NCBI GenBank assembly: GCA_951812305.1
Contig: CATOSB010000007.1
Location: 1-64,000, forward strand
Length of the DNA: 64,000 nt
Source: an uncultured Paracoccaceae bacterium
GTDB lineage: Bacteria; Pseudomonadota; Alphaproteobacteria; Rhodobacterales; Rhodobacteraceae
Direction: 5' to 3'
The notes under the pieces: model-generated
Told to the model about the DNA's origin: nothing
The model's database searches: none
What the model saw: the letters and a program-made list of their open reading frames with translations, nothing else
In this document: positions 34,338-44,188 of the stretch, one piece after another
Position numbering within the stretch: the stretch's first letter is position 1
Layout of the letters: the number at the start of each line of letters is the position of its first letter
Program-made: the position numbers and the translations under genes

Positions 34338-34975
34338 TTTGGTATCTCCAGATGTTTGACTGACCACCACGTGAGTGTGGTGGCATGGCCGAATGTCTGG
34401 TTTCCGAATCTGCCCGGGTCAGGGACGGCGCAGCCGCCGGCCTGCCGGGCGCAAAAGTTTTCCACGCGCAGCACCCGATACATGCGCACGCTCACATACG
34501 GGACCGCCCCGCGCCATAGGCCCCGCCCTCGCCGAAAAGTTTTGTGATCCTTGACGCGGGCTGATTTGGGGGCCATCCGGAGGATATGCTTCCACGCTCA
34601 TGTGTGTGTGTTTTGACGGTAGGTTTGCCCGACCCGAGCAGGCAAACGGCGTGACCGGACGCGGAAGACGGATGGAGCGGCGGGATCGTTTTGCCTCGCA
34701 AAACAGACCAGAGCGCAATCCGGCGGAGCGGCCGGGGAGCGCAGTGCTCGCGAGGCGGGCAAACCGGGATGCTGGCGCTACGCCGCGGTGAGGCCGAATG
34801 GCCGAATGCGCGACGGACCGCAGGGCCGTTCTCACCTGCGACACGCGAAGCCGAGCAAGGGAGGCCGGAAGGCAAAGTCTCAGGTCGATGGTCGAGTGCA
34901 CAAAACCGACACACTCCGCGTGCAAACCGCGCAAATTGTCTGGTCTGTTAAAGGGTTCGGATGTAGAAAAGACCC
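34338..34975. other. Intergenic, no gene recognised
   Basis: About 640 GC-rich bases upstream of the DUF2493 gene. Open frames on both strands are Arg/Pro/Ser-rich and look like shadows of high GC content. Ends at the IS982 target duplication TATCAA. May hold the DUF2493 promoter. Confidence 0.5.
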
Positions 34976-35019
34976 TATCAAACCCCGATACTGGATAAGA
35001 CGTTGGCGTCACCAGTGCA

Positions 35020-35460
35020 CTACTCGACAGAATTTTTTCGTAGTTTTTTGATTCGTTTTTTACGATACTCGTTGACCCTTTTTCGCAGAGGGTTGCGATG
35101 AGGGATTTCCACCATTGTTATGGAAATGATCCTCGGTTCTCTCAAAGCCTCATTTGGCTCCAGTTCAACGGCAATTCCGCCAAACTCTCCAAGAAATAGA
35201 ACATTTGAAACGGTTTCGTGATCCGCTTTGAATGTATCAGGGTCATTTTTCCGTACGTGTTTCGGGATGATCACCTGAAAGGGAGTGGCGGCCATCAGAT
35301 CGAGCACAAGTGTCATGGTTCTTTTAGGGAGCGCAGCCAGTTCATTGAGCTTATCCGTGAGGGCGTAGAAACGGTTGGGGTCCTCTTCCATCATGTCGAA
35401 CATGAGGTCCCGGATCTTCTCATAAGCGAGATCTTCGTTGATTGGGAAGTTGTTCTCCAT
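35020..35460 (-). CDS. Passenger protein of the IS982 element, unknown function
   Basis: 146 residues from the ATG at 35460 (MENNFPINEDLAYEKIRDLMF), divergent from the transposase with ~130 bp between starts. N-terminal helical part (LMFDMMEEDPNRFYALTDKLNEL), then MTLVLDLMAATPFQVIIPKH, EFGGIAVELEPNE, RIISITMVEIPHRNP, and a strongly basic tail (RKRVNEYRKKRIKKLRK), which suggests nucleic-acid contact. Not a family I recognise. The translation is the same in the second element copy, so it moves with the IS and is kept intact. Confidence 0.7.
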   Translation of the reverse strand: MENNFPINEDLAYEKIRDLMFDMMEEDPNRFYALTDKLNELAALPKRTMTLVLDLMAATPFQVIIPKHVRKNDPDTFKADHETVSNVLFLGEFGGIAVELEPNEALREPRIISITMVEIPHRNPLRKRVNEYRKKRIKKLRKNSVE

Positions 35461-35588
35461 GGCGCGCACCTTTTGCCCCGTGTTGACCAGCCTGAATGCC
35501 CCCGTGATTAGTATGGGGTGAGAGGGGTTTCCAGGTACGTTGCCCCATGATTCAAGGTTCAAAAGCGACACAATATGGACCGCCACTC

Positions 35589-36482
35589 ATGTCGATCACT
35601 AACACCGCACTTTTTGTCTGTCTCGATGATTTTGCAAAAACCTACGAGGACTGGGAGCGCCACCGGTTGATCCCCTCGGGTCGTCAGAGGCTTCGCGCCG
35701 GCAAGCTGACCCTGGGGGAGAGCCTGTTCATCATGGTCTTGTTTCACTTGTCGCCGTTCAAGGACTTCAAACATTATTGGATTTATGGCGTTGAGCAGAA
35801 ATACCGTGACTGCTTTGGCAACCTCCCGAGCTATGGTCGGTTTGTCAGCCTCATGCCAAGATTAATGGTGCCGTTTTGCATACTGCTGCACTGCTTCAGC
35901 GGTGAAAAAACCGGCGTCTATTTTGCCGACAGCACTAAGCTCGCGGTCTGCCACAATGCCCGCATTAATCGAAACAAGGTCTTCAAGGGGCTGGCAAAGC
36001 GCGGTCGCAGCACAATGGGCTGGTTCTTTGGCTTCAAACTGCATCTAATCATCAACAACAAGGGGGAGATCATGGCCGTCAAAATCACGGCAGGTAATGT
36101 CGATGATCGAAAGCCGTTTGAAGCCATGATCGCGGGCCTCGAAGGCAAAATATTTGCTGATAAGGGCTATATCTCCAAATCCCTCTTCCAACGGCTCTGG
36201 CAGCGTGGCCTCCACCTCGTCACCGGCATTCGCCGCAACATGAAAAACTATCTCCTGCCAATCCTGAACAAAATCCTGTTGCGAAGGCGGTTCATCATCG
36301 AAACTCTGTTCGATAAGTTGAAAACCAGCATGGGACTGGAACACACTCGACACAGATCGCCTGCCAACGCATTCGTACACCTCATCTCGTGTGTCGCAGC
36401 CTATATGCTCGGGAAAACCAAAGTTAAAATGGGACCCATAACCGTGCCGGAAACAATCAGGCAGGTCGAATACCAGATATAG
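35589..36482 (+). CDS. IS982-family transposase, copy 1
   Basis: 297 residues from the ATG at 35589 ([19 protein letters not shown]); an ATG at 35547 is also in frame. DDE parts: [18 protein letters not shown] (Asp), [13 protein letters not shown] and [14 protein letters not shown] (Asp), [17 protein letters not shown] (Glu). Typical IS982 length and end [10 protein letters not shown]. Intact. Confidence 0.92.
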   Translation: MSITNTALFVCLDDFAKTYEDWERHRLIPSGRQRLRAGKLTLGESLFIMVLFHLSPFKDFKHYWIYGVEQKYRDCFGNLPSYGRFVSLMPRLMVPFCILLHCFSGEKTGVYFADSTKLAVCHNARINRNKVFKGLAKRGRSTMGWFFGFKLHLIINNKGEIMAVKITAGNVDDRKPFEAMIAGLEGKIFADKGYISKSLFQRLWQRGLHLVTGIRRNMKNYLLPILNKILLRRRFIIETLFDKLKTSMGLEHTRHRSPANAFVHLISCVAAYMLGKTKVKMGPITVPETIRQVEYQI

Positions 36483-36544
36483 CGCTTATCCAGAACTCAG
36501 GTTATCAACGCTGAAAATGATCAATCAGAAAGAGCAGTTCGACC

Positions 36545-37627
36545 TTGGCTTCCGCCCAACAACTCATCGGTCTCGTTAAGAGCCACGCAGAAGGGGACGC
36601 TGATCGTTTTTTCGATCTGGCGATGCAACTCTCTGCAGCCGAAGAACAGAAGGGGCACACCCGGCTGGCCGAACAGTTGCGGCAATGGGCCGAAGCGGGA
36701 CAAAAACCGCCGGCGAAGCGTACTCCTGCCGTCACCCCAATGGCGACACCTCGCGGCGATCTAGCGGAGTTTCTTGCCGCGAGCTATCCGACCGAGCGGC
36801 TCGTCGATGTAATCTTGCCGGACAGGATCGAGAGCGAACTTGCCCATCTCGTTGTCGAGACACGCATGCGCGAGAAGCTCGAAGAAAAGGGGCTAAAGCC
36901 ACGGCGGCGCGTTCTTCTCTCCGGCCCTCCCGGGACCGGCAAGACCCTGAGTGCATCAGCGCTTGCCGGGGAGCTGCAATACCCCCTCTTTTCGGTCATG
37001 CTCCACGGGCTGATCACGAAGTTCATGGGTGAAACAGCACAGAAGCTGAAAATGGTCTTCGATGCGATCAAGACCACTCGCGGTGTTTATCTTTTCGATG
37101 AGATTGACGCTCTAGCGGCAGCCCGGGGTGGCGAGAATGATGTCGGCGAAGCCCGGCGGGTCCTGAACTCATTCTTGCAATTCCTCGATGAGGACACAGG
37201 ACCTTCGATCGTCATCGCCACTACGAACCTACCAGGAATTCTCGACCGAGCTGTACTGCGCCGCTTCGATCTCGTGTTGCCATATGTGATGCCCGACGGC
37301 CCCGCGATCCGGCAGGCGCTCGAACGCCGTCTGATCGGTTTCTCGCTCGCTCGCATGGGATGGAAGCAGGTGACGGATGTCGCCGAAGGCCTCTCGACGG
37401 CCGATGTCGTGGCGGCGGCGGAAGATGCCGCCCGACGTGCTGTGCTGAAAGATACCGACAAGATTGCGACACAGGATTTGCTTGATGCCCTCGAACGCCG
37501 ACGGTCGCTCCAAGAATTAGGGACGGACGACAATGGCACGAGATCTTCGACACTTCCACCTTCGCAATCTCGGACAACCTCGCCCATTCCAAGCAAAGGG
37601 CGGGGGCGGGTCCAAAAGACCAAGTGA
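36545..37627 (+). CDS. AAA+ ATPase paired with a subtilase
   Basis: 360 residues from a TTG at 36545 (MASAQQLIGLVKSHAEGDAD); no in-frame ATG is near. Short helical N-terminal domain, then an AAA+ core: Walker A GPPGTGKT (127-134), Walker B GVYLFDEIDAL (180-190), sensor 1 PSIVIATTNLPG, arginine finger region LRRFDLVLPY. Similar to CDC48/FtsH-type AAA domains. It overlaps the following S8 peptidase start by 95 bp. In such pairs the ATPase presumably feeds or controls the protease. An IS982 lies 42 bp upstream, so the native promoter may be cut off. Confidence 0.85.
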   Translation: MASAQQLIGLVKSHAEGDADRFFDLAMQLSAAEEQKGHTRLAEQLRQWAEAGQKPPAKRTPAVTPMATPRGDLAEFLAASYPTERLVDVILPDRIESELAHLVVETRMREKLEEKGLKPRRRVLLSGPPGTGKTLSASALAGELQYPLFSVMLHGLITKFMGETAQKLKMVFDAIKTTRGVYLFDEIDALAAARGGENDVGEARRVLNSFLQFLDEDTGPSIVIATTNLPGILDRAVLRRFDLVLPYVMPDGPAIRQALERRLIGFSLARMGWKQVTDVAEGLSTADVVAAAEDAARRAVLKDTDKIATQDLLDALERRRSLQELGTDDNGTRSSTLPPSQSRTTSPIPSKGRGRVQKTK

Positions 37628-39065
37628 TGTCCCCAATCGCGCCGCGCACGCTCAAGCGCTGCTTCAGGCTATTGATGCGCTGCCGGATATTCCGGCCACT
37701 GACCTTCCCGGCGTTTATCTGGAAGTCAGCTCCCGTGTCGACGAGCGCCTGAAAAGGGACAGCCTAGACGCCAGTGGCCTGACGCTCCTTCGCGTCGCCG
37801 AGACGCCTGATCCGGGTGTTGCTCAAGAGCGGGCAACGGTCTTTGCGACTGCCAAAGGTATCGAAAAGCTGCGCAAGAAAGTTGAGCAGTTCCGAACGGA
37901 GGATACACCCGATCGAGAGAAGGATGGTGAGGTCGTTCCCGGTCGCCCAAGAAACGCGGACCTAGTCCAGAGCGTGGCGGCAGTTACCGAAGCTGGCCTT
38001 CGTGCCCTCTGGCGCAGCCCGCCAGACAAATTTCCAGCGGCGGATCTTGCGACTGTCTGGGAAGTTTGGCTCGAGCCGGAGATGACTGAAGCCTTCGTGG
38101 CTGCGGCGCCCAACTATGGCGTGGCTGTGGGTGCGGATCGGTTGGAGTTTCCCGAAGATACCATCCTGGTCGTGCAAGCCGATCGCAATCAGCTCGCCCA
38201 GGCCGTCCGCCGACTTGGCGGCGTTCGCGCCCTTGCTGCTCCAACCATCACCGCAGATTTCTTTGACGGCCTGCCGGTGGACGAACAGGCACAGTGGGTC
38301 GATGAGCTTACGGGCCGGACGACATATAGCGACAATCCCGATCCTGGTTACGTTACGCTTATGGATACCGGCGTCAGTCGGGCTCATCCTCTCCTTCAGC
38401 CTGCGCTGAGCGCTCAGGATCGGCATGCCGCCAACCCGGCTTGGGGACTGGAGGATGTGAAAGGCCACGGCACAGAAATGGGTGGTCTCGCGCTCGTCGG
38501 AGATCTGGCGCCAAAACTGCATCAGGCGAACCCAGTTTCTGTCGCGAACCGTCTGGAATCCGTGAAGCTCTTGCCTGATGCCGGGATAAACCCGCATCAT
38601 CTCCTCGGCGCGGTGACCAGGCAAGCGATCAACGTGGTCGAACAGGTCGGCCCCCGGCGCCGTACTTTCACAATGACAACGACGACGGGTGAGGACACCC
38701 CGCATGACGGGGCCCCGACCTCGTGGTCGACGGAGCTCGATCAACTTGCCGCCGGTGTTTCAGGTGAGGTGAAACAGCAGCGCCTGGTGCTTGTCTCGGC
38801 CGGGAACACCGACAACTTCACTTTCGGTGCCGGAAACTACCTCGACCGATGCGATCACGAAGACAACGAGATCGAGTCGCCGGCGCAGGCTTGGAACGCG
38901 CTGTCTGTCGGTGCCTTTACCGAGAAGACCGTGCTACCCGTCGGCGAACCAGCCCAAGCGCTTGCACCATTCGGGGATCTATCGCCTGCGTCGCGAACGG
39001 CATCCTGGTCGTCCCATTGGCCCAACAAGCCGGACATTGTCCTCGAGGGTGGAAACTGGGCATTA

Positions 39066-40234
39066 TACCAAGGGTGCTTCAAAATGACTCAGCTATGGAT
39101 TTTGGGTACCGCCTGAGGTGCTGAGGTGATTCAAGATTGGCAAAGGAGACCACCGATGCCAGCCAGGATACCGATGCGAGCCGATTTTACCGCCAATGAT
39201 CTGCGCAAGCTTGCCGCAGAGAGTTCTGATGCCCGGCAGAGCCGACGGCTTTTGTCGCTTGCCGCTATCGCCGATGGCATGTCGCGTGGGGCTGCGGCCC
39301 GCATTGGCGGGATGGACCGGCAAACGCTCAGGGACTGGGTGCTCCGTTTCAACGCTGATGGTCCAGCGGGGCTGCTGGATCGGCAGCGAGGAGGCTCGCG
39401 ATCCCGCCTTGACAATGCGCAACTGGATGAACTGGCGGCTCTTGTCGAGACCGGTCCTGATCCTGAAAAGGACGGTGTCGTCCGCTGGCGGCGGGTCGAT
39501 TTGAAGAATGTGATCAAGGCGCGTTTTGGCGTCGACTATCACGAGCGCCATGTGGGGCAGATTCTGCACAATCTGGGCTTTTCCCACATCAGCGCACGCC
39601 CTCAGCACCCGGGGCAGGACGTGCAGGTCATTGAGGATTTCAAAAAAACTTCGGCGACAATCTGAAGGAGACGCTTCAGGGGGTGCCGCCGGACAAACCC
39701 GTCGAAATCTGGTTCCAGGACGAGATGCGTCTCGGTCAGAAGAACACCCGCGTCCGCCAGTGGGCACGCAAGGGCACACGGCCCCGCCAGCCCGCCGATC
39801 AGCGTTACCAAAATGCGTATCTTTTTGGCGCCATCTGCCCCGAACGCGGCACCGGCGCGGCGATCATGATGCCAGCAGCCGACACCTATGCGATGCAGCG
39901 CCACCTGGAAGAAATCAGCAAAATTGTCTCCGATGGCGCCCACGCCGTCATCCTCATGGACCAAGCCGGCTGGCACACGACATCCGCTCTGGAAATCCCG
40001 CAAAACCTGTCGCTCATGTTTCTGCCGCCCAAATCACCAGAGCTGAATCCAACCGAAAACATTTGGCAATATCTCCGCCAGACATGGCTCGCAAACCGGA
40101 CGTTCGACACATATGACGCGATTCTCGACGCGGGGTGCGAGGCCTGGAACAACCTCATCGCAAGACCGCAAACCATCACATCCATCGCAAGCCGCAACTG
40201 GGCGAAAGTCGGTCAGATTGAATAACCCTTGGTA
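39066..40234 (+). mobile_element. IS630-family element type b, copy 1
   Basis: 1169 bp, ends TACCAAGGGTGC and AACCCTTGGTA, TTA direct repeats at 39063-39065 and 40235-40237. Copies also at 47698-48866 and 59553-60721 (inverted), all of identical length. Confidence 0.88.
39156..40225 (+). CDS. IS630 transposase type b, made by -1 frameshift (OrfA+OrfB), copy 1
   Basis: OrfA 39156-39665 (169 residues, MPARIPMRADFTANDL, RBS AAAGGAG). OrfB continues to 40225 in the -1 frame. At 39642-39648 there are seven A (TTCAAAAAAACTTC); slipping back one base gives EDFKKNFGDNLKE and a 356-residue product. The KKNF join equals that of the single-frame type a enzyme. OrfA has the HTH (RIGGMDRQTLRDWVLRF); OrfB the DDE motifs (IWFQDEMRLGQ, ILMDQAGWHTT, SPELNPTENIWQYLR). 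The structure is the same in all three copies, so it is a feature, not a mutation. Confidence 0.85.
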
Positions 40235-40335
40235 TTAAGCGCCATGCCACCGCCGATGCGGCATGGATGGCTGTCTCTCCTTTCGACGCACCACAATTAT
40301 CCGGTGCGGTCCTTCACATTCACCTTCGACACTAG

Positions 40336-41570
40336 TCCCTTGATTCATCCGATTTGCGGGTAAAGGTGAGCAAGTTTGATGCGTGCGTCTTTAGTTGAGA
40401 ATCGCCATGTCACCTTTGCGGATGCGGTGTTTCGCTCGGTTTCCCATGCCTTTGCTTCATTGGCCAAGGTGTTGCGATCAGGAATGCGGCGGTCGAGACA
40501 TTGACGCGCAAGTGTGCTGAGTTCACATTCTGCGATGTTGAGCCAGGAGCCGTGTTTGGGCGTGAAGTGCCACTCAAACCGTTCGACAATGCGACGGGCT
40601 TCATCAGGTGGAAAGGCCTTGTATAACGACGCCGGGTTGTGGGTGTTGAGATTGTCCTGAACCAGTGTAATCCGGTCAGCCTTGGGGAAGTGGGTGTCGG
40701 CGAGGTCCTTGAGAATGTGGGCAAAATCGATGGCGGTTCGGCGGTCTCGAACGGCAACATGGCGCCAGCCTTCAAGCGGGGCAAACAACATGAACAGGCT
40801 GGCCACACCCGCGCGCTCGTATTCATAGTCGAAACGGGCTTCGCGCCCCGGCCGGATTGGGATCGGCGTACGGGTCTCAAAGGTCAGCTGCTTGCTGGTC
40901 TCGTCAAGGCAAACCAGCGGGCGGGCCGGATCATAGGGGCGCGTGTAGACTTCCAGCACATCTTCCATCGCAGCAACAAAACCTGCATTGGCTTTCGGAG
41001 GGATCACCCAATAGCGGCTCTTGTGCGGTTTGAGCGCGTTTTTTTGAGCACCCGATGGATCGTGCTGTCGCTGGCTGCTTCAACGATGCCCAATTCGACC
41101 ACGCGCGTTTCCAGAAGACGCAAAGACCAGCGCGCGTGACCCTCCGGTGGTTCCGAACAGGCCAACGCAATGAGCTTCGCCTCAGCGGTTCCATCAAAGA
41201 TTGCTGGCGTGGACGGGGTCTTCTGCTTTTTGCGACCCAGAGCCGCCTCAAGGCCTTCTTCCACAACCTGGCGGCGGGTACGGAATACTGTGGAAACACT
41301 GGTCTCCAAAGCTTCTGCAATCCGCTCGTCATCCCAGCCGCCACTGTCTGAAGATACATCTGCCTTGAGCAATATCCGCGCCTTGAGCAGTCGATACGCC
41401 GCCTGCCGACCCGTGCGGATCATATCCTCAAGCTGCAACCGCTCACCAGCATTCAGTCGAACAACATACTTCACAGCACGACCACATTTTGACATCTCAA
41501 TACCCTCCCAAAATCTATAGCAGAGTGATTCAGAAAAATATCACAACGTCAAATCATGCGAAGCGAGGGA
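40336..41570 (-). mobile_element. IS630-family element type c
   Basis: 1235 bp. Inward ends TCCCTTGATTCATCCG and TCCCTCGCTTCGCATG. 4-bp CTAG direct repeats at 40332-40335 and 41571-41574. Inserted in the catalytic-Ser region of the S8 peptidase. Single copy. Confidence 0.82.
40345..41495 (-). CDS. IS630 transposase type c, -1 frameshift (OrfA+OrfB)
   Basis: OrfA 41495-41004 (MSKCGRAVKYVVRLNAGERL; HTH WDDERIAEALETSVSTVFRT). OrfB runs to 40345 (VCLDETSKQLTFETRTP; LVQDNLNTHNPASLYK; HFTPKHGSWLNIAECELS), the DDE triad of the ISRj/IS1066-like branch. The frames join at seven A (minus strand of 41039-41045): -1 slip gives LKKNALKPHKSRYWV and a 383-residue protein. Same slippery design as type b. 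Confidence 0.8.
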
Positions 41571-42513
41571 CTAGCGCTGCGACGGCTCTTGCAGCCAAGG
41601 ATGTGACCGAGCTCTGGTCGGACTACCCGACGCTTTGGCCCGAAACGGTTCGCGGGCTTTACGTGTCTTCAGCACGATGGTCACAGCAGATGCGAGCACA
41701 TCTACCTGCCCAAGCGAACAAGGGGCACTACACGCCGCTCTTCCAGCGCTATGGATATGGCGTTCCCGACATGGCCCGCGCCCGCCGCAGTGCGTCAAAT
41801 GCGCTAACACTCATCGTAGAAGATACGATCACACCCTATGGGATCTCAGAAAAGACGGGCGGTGACGTCCACAACGAGTTGAAGCTTTTCCCCCTTCCCT
41901 GGCCCGTTGAGGCCCTGCGTGCGCTTGGCAATTCTGATGTGACCTTGCGGGTGACTCTCAGCAGCTTCGTCGCCCCGAACCCATCAGAAGCTTCTCGTGG
42001 CGTTCGGTATCGCTACGCCTCTCACAATCTGCGGTTCCAACTCAATCGTGCTGACGAGAATGAAGCGCAATTTCTAGCGCGGATCAGCCAAGCGGCCGAA
42101 AAACCGGATGGCCCCGGAAGTGAAGAGGATGATCTTTGGGAATACGGAAGCAATCGGCGTCATGTCGGATCGCTGCACATCGATCAACTGACATGCAGGG
42201 CATCAGATCTCGCAAGGCGAAACTTGTTGGCCGTTCACCCAGTCACCGGATGGTGGAAATCCAAAAAGCTTCTCGCTGAAGGTTTGCCTTCTGTGCGCTA
42301 TGCATTGATCGTGGAAATCGATGCGGAAGAGTTGGACACCGAACTTTATGCCGAGGTTCAAGTAGCTGTCGAAGCCCTAATTGCCGCTCAAGCGGTTGTG
42401 CAAGTTTGACTCTATTGGAGACGCTGTGCAGCGCTTCCAATCTAGACAACGCATCTACATCGGACCGCCCCATGCAATCGCCATTCGATCACTCGACTGA
42501 ATCAAACATTGCA

Positions 42514-42545
42514 AAAGGGGAACCGTGATCCCACGGCTCCCCTTT
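42514..42545. terminator. Bidirectional hairpin between convergent S8 peptidase and DUF736 genes
   Basis: AAAGGGGAACCGTG-ATC-CCACGGCTCCCCTTT, near-perfect stem with A-rich and T-rich sides. Serves the plus-strand peptidase (stop 42409) and the minus-strand DUF736 gene (stop 42576). Confidence 0.75.
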
Positions 42546-42575
42546 CGGTTCAGATCGTCTCACCTTGCGCGCTGA

Positions 42576-43304
42576 TCAGGCAACCAGCGACAGCCCCGCG
42601 CCCGCGTCCTGCGGCTGCTCACCGCTGTCGATGAACGGGATGATCGAGAAGGTCTGCCCGCCGCGCTGTTCTTCGTTCTGCACGGCGTTGACGCGCAGGT
42701 CACCATCGGGCGTGTTGATCAGCAGCGACAGGTAGTCATTGCCCGTGCGGCTGCTTTTCGCCATCCACGCCGAGCCGACGCGGATCGGTGTGCCCCGGGG
42801 CGAGCTGACCTCGATGCGGTAATCGGGGTGGGTCTCTTCGGATTTGTAGCTGTTCTCGATCAGCATGAACTCCAGATCGAACATCATGTTCGCGATGTAG
42901 CCGGTGTAGGCGTTGTCGGCGTCCGTGGCGGTGAGTTCGCCCGAGATCGAGCCGGATTTCATCAGGCCGTACGAGACCAGTGGGATGATCTCGAACGCGC
43001 CGCTCTGGGCGGCGCGCGCCTCTTTCGTCTGCACCGCGTTGACCCGGAACGGGCCGAGGCCGACATCGATCTGCATCGAGATGTAGGGGTTGCCGCTTGT
43101 ATTGCCGGTCTCGTTCCATGCGGTTCCAATGCGCACCTTGCGGCCAGACTTGTTGACCGCGGTCACGTCGTAATCCGGGCTGCGCTCGGACATCTTCGGG
43201 CGGGTCTCGAGCTGGATGGCGATATCGAAACGCGTCGAATGGATCATGCCGGTGTATTCGGCGGCTGCGGTCTCGGCATTGCGGGTGAGGGTTCCTGCGA
43301 ACAT
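42576..43304 (-). CDS. Tandem DUF736 protein
   Basis: 242 residues from the ATG at 43304 (MFAGTLTRNAETAAAEYTG). Two DUF736 units: the first with DYDVTAVNKSGRKVRIGTAW and YISMQIDVGLGPFRVNAVQ, the second (from ~125) with DYRIEVSSPRGTPIRVGSAW and YLSLLINTPDGDLRVNAVQ. Single-domain forms of ~110 residues are the norm. Function unknown; these proteins sit in plasmid backbones near transfer genes. Promoter side is cut by IS66 copy 2, 42 bp upstream. In the inferred pre-inversion order it followed the gene at 22181-22486 in the same direction. Confidence 0.8.
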   Translation of the reverse strand: MFAGTLTRNAETAAAEYTGMIHSTRFDIAIQLETRPKMSERSPDYDVTAVNKSGRKVRIGTAWNETGNTSGNPYISMQIDVGLGPFRVNAVQTKEARAAQSGAFEIIPLVSYGLMKSGSISGELTATDADNAYTGYIANMMFDLEFMLIENSYKSEETHPDYRIEVSSPRGTPIRVGSAWMAKSSRTGNDYLSLLINTPDGDLRVNAVQNEEQRGGQTFSIIPFIDSGEQPQDAGAGLSLVA

Positions 43305-43426
43305 GGGATGGTTCCTTTTGGATTGGCCGGTGCCTGACGTTCTTGCGTAAGCGATGCGAGCGCCCCATGGTATCGCGCGCGCGTCTGATGTGAGATTCTG
43401 GCCTCCAATGATCTGGAGGTAATTTG

Positions 43427-43783
43427 ATGTTGGATGATGGGGCGGAGGTTTCGCGTCGCAGGCCTGTACTACGGACGGCGGCGGAGCGTGCGGCGATTGT
43501 GGCGGAGACGTATGCGCCAGGCGCGACGGTTGCGGGTGTGGCTCGCAAACACGGTATGTCGGCGACGCGGTTATCGACATGGCGCACGACGGCCCGGCGC
43601 AAGGTCGCGCGTGACGAGGGTCAGACGTCTGGTTTTGCAGAGGTCGCAGTGCTTGCGACACCACCGCCTTCGCCCTTTGACGGTATTGAGATCATCGCGG
43701 GATCTGTCTCTATCCGGTTGCCCAAAAGCACGGCATCAAAACGGATCGCGAATGTTGCGCGGCACCTGGCGCGACAGGGATGA
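43427..43783 (+). CDS. IS66 TnpA (Orf1, HTH), copy 2
   Basis: 118 residues, ATG 43427 with GGAGG upstream. Core HTH TVAGVARKHGMSATRLSTW. Two residue changes from copy 1 (RRRP, FAEVAV). Confidence 0.92.
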   Translation: MLDDGAEVSRRRPVLRTAAERAAIVAETYAPGATVAGVARKHGMSATRLSTWRTTARRKVARDEGQTSGFAEVAVLATPPPSPFDGIEIIAGSVSIRLPKSTASKRIANVARHLARQG

Positions 43784-44133
43784 TTGTTCCGTCTCAATCG
43801 GTGCGGGTTGTGATTGCGACCAGGCCGGTGGATTTCAGGAAGGGCCATGACGGGCTGGCGGCGGTTGCTGAACGCGATCCGGGCCTTGATCCGCACTCGG
43901 GCGTAATCATCGTGTTCCGCGCCAAACGTGGAGACCGCATCAAGGTTCTGCTTTGGGATGGGTCCGGTCTGGTGATGACGTACAAGCGGCTGGAACAGGG
44001 CAAGTTCGCCTGGCCCAGGGTCCATGATGGCGTGATGCGGCTGTCCAAGGCGCAATTTGAGACTCTGTTTGAGGGTCTGGACTGGCGACGGGTGACGGCG
44101 CGGCGGACACGTCGACCGGGTGCGGCAGAGTGA
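43780..44133 (+). CDS. IS66 TnpB (Orf2-like), copy 2
   Basis: 117 residues: VIATRPVDFRKGHDGLAAV, FRAKRGDRIKVLLWDGSG. Overlaps tnpA by 4 bp. Minor changes from copy 1 (HSGVIIVF, TRRPGAAE). Confidence 0.92.
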   Translation: MIVPSQSVRVVIATRPVDFRKGHDGLAAVAERDPGLDPHSGVIIVFRAKRGDRIKVLLWDGSGLVMTYKRLEQGKFAWPRVHDGVMRLSKAQFETLFEGLDWRRVTARRTRRPGAAE

Positions 44134-44188
44134 CTCTCAGCCTTATGTACAGGGTGTAAATCGTGGCCTGATCTGCTAAGAACACGCC

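Larger units (their letters stand above)
34982..36502 (+). mobile_element. IS982-family element with passenger gene, copy 1
   Basis: 1521 bp. Inward-read ends are ACCCCGATACTGGATAAG and ACCTGAGTTCTGGATAAG. 6-bp target repeat TATCAA (34976-34981, 36503-36508). Typical IS982 elements are about 1 kb; the extra ~500 bp is a divergent second gene. A copy with the same content is at 49086-50605. Confidence 0.88.
37533..42409 (+). pseudogene. S8 subtilisin-like peptidase, split by two IS630-type elements
   Basis: Parts 37533-39065, 40238-40335 and 41575-42409. Removing the two IS elements and one copy of each target repeat gives exactly 2466 nt, 821 residues. Catalytic triad: Asp278 in VTLMDTGVSRAHP, His312 in KGHGTEMGGLA, Ser544 in FDTSAATALAAKD. 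The CTAG insertion splits the Ser544 codon (AG|C). A ~250-residue N-terminal domain precedes the protease and a beta-rich C-terminal domain follows. It lacks a signal peptide, so it is intracellular. With the AAA gene it forms a two-gene ATPase-protease module of unknown target; a defence or quality-control role is only an inference. Confidence 0.85.

Noticed and set aside
34419-35012. Open frames in the GC-rich stretch before IS982
   Set aside because: No start context, no domains, composition typical of noncoding GC-rich DNA.
39156-40225. IS630 type b as two pseudogene pieces
   Set aside because: All three copies have the same arrangement and a slippery A7 at the join, so a programmed frameshift is more likely.
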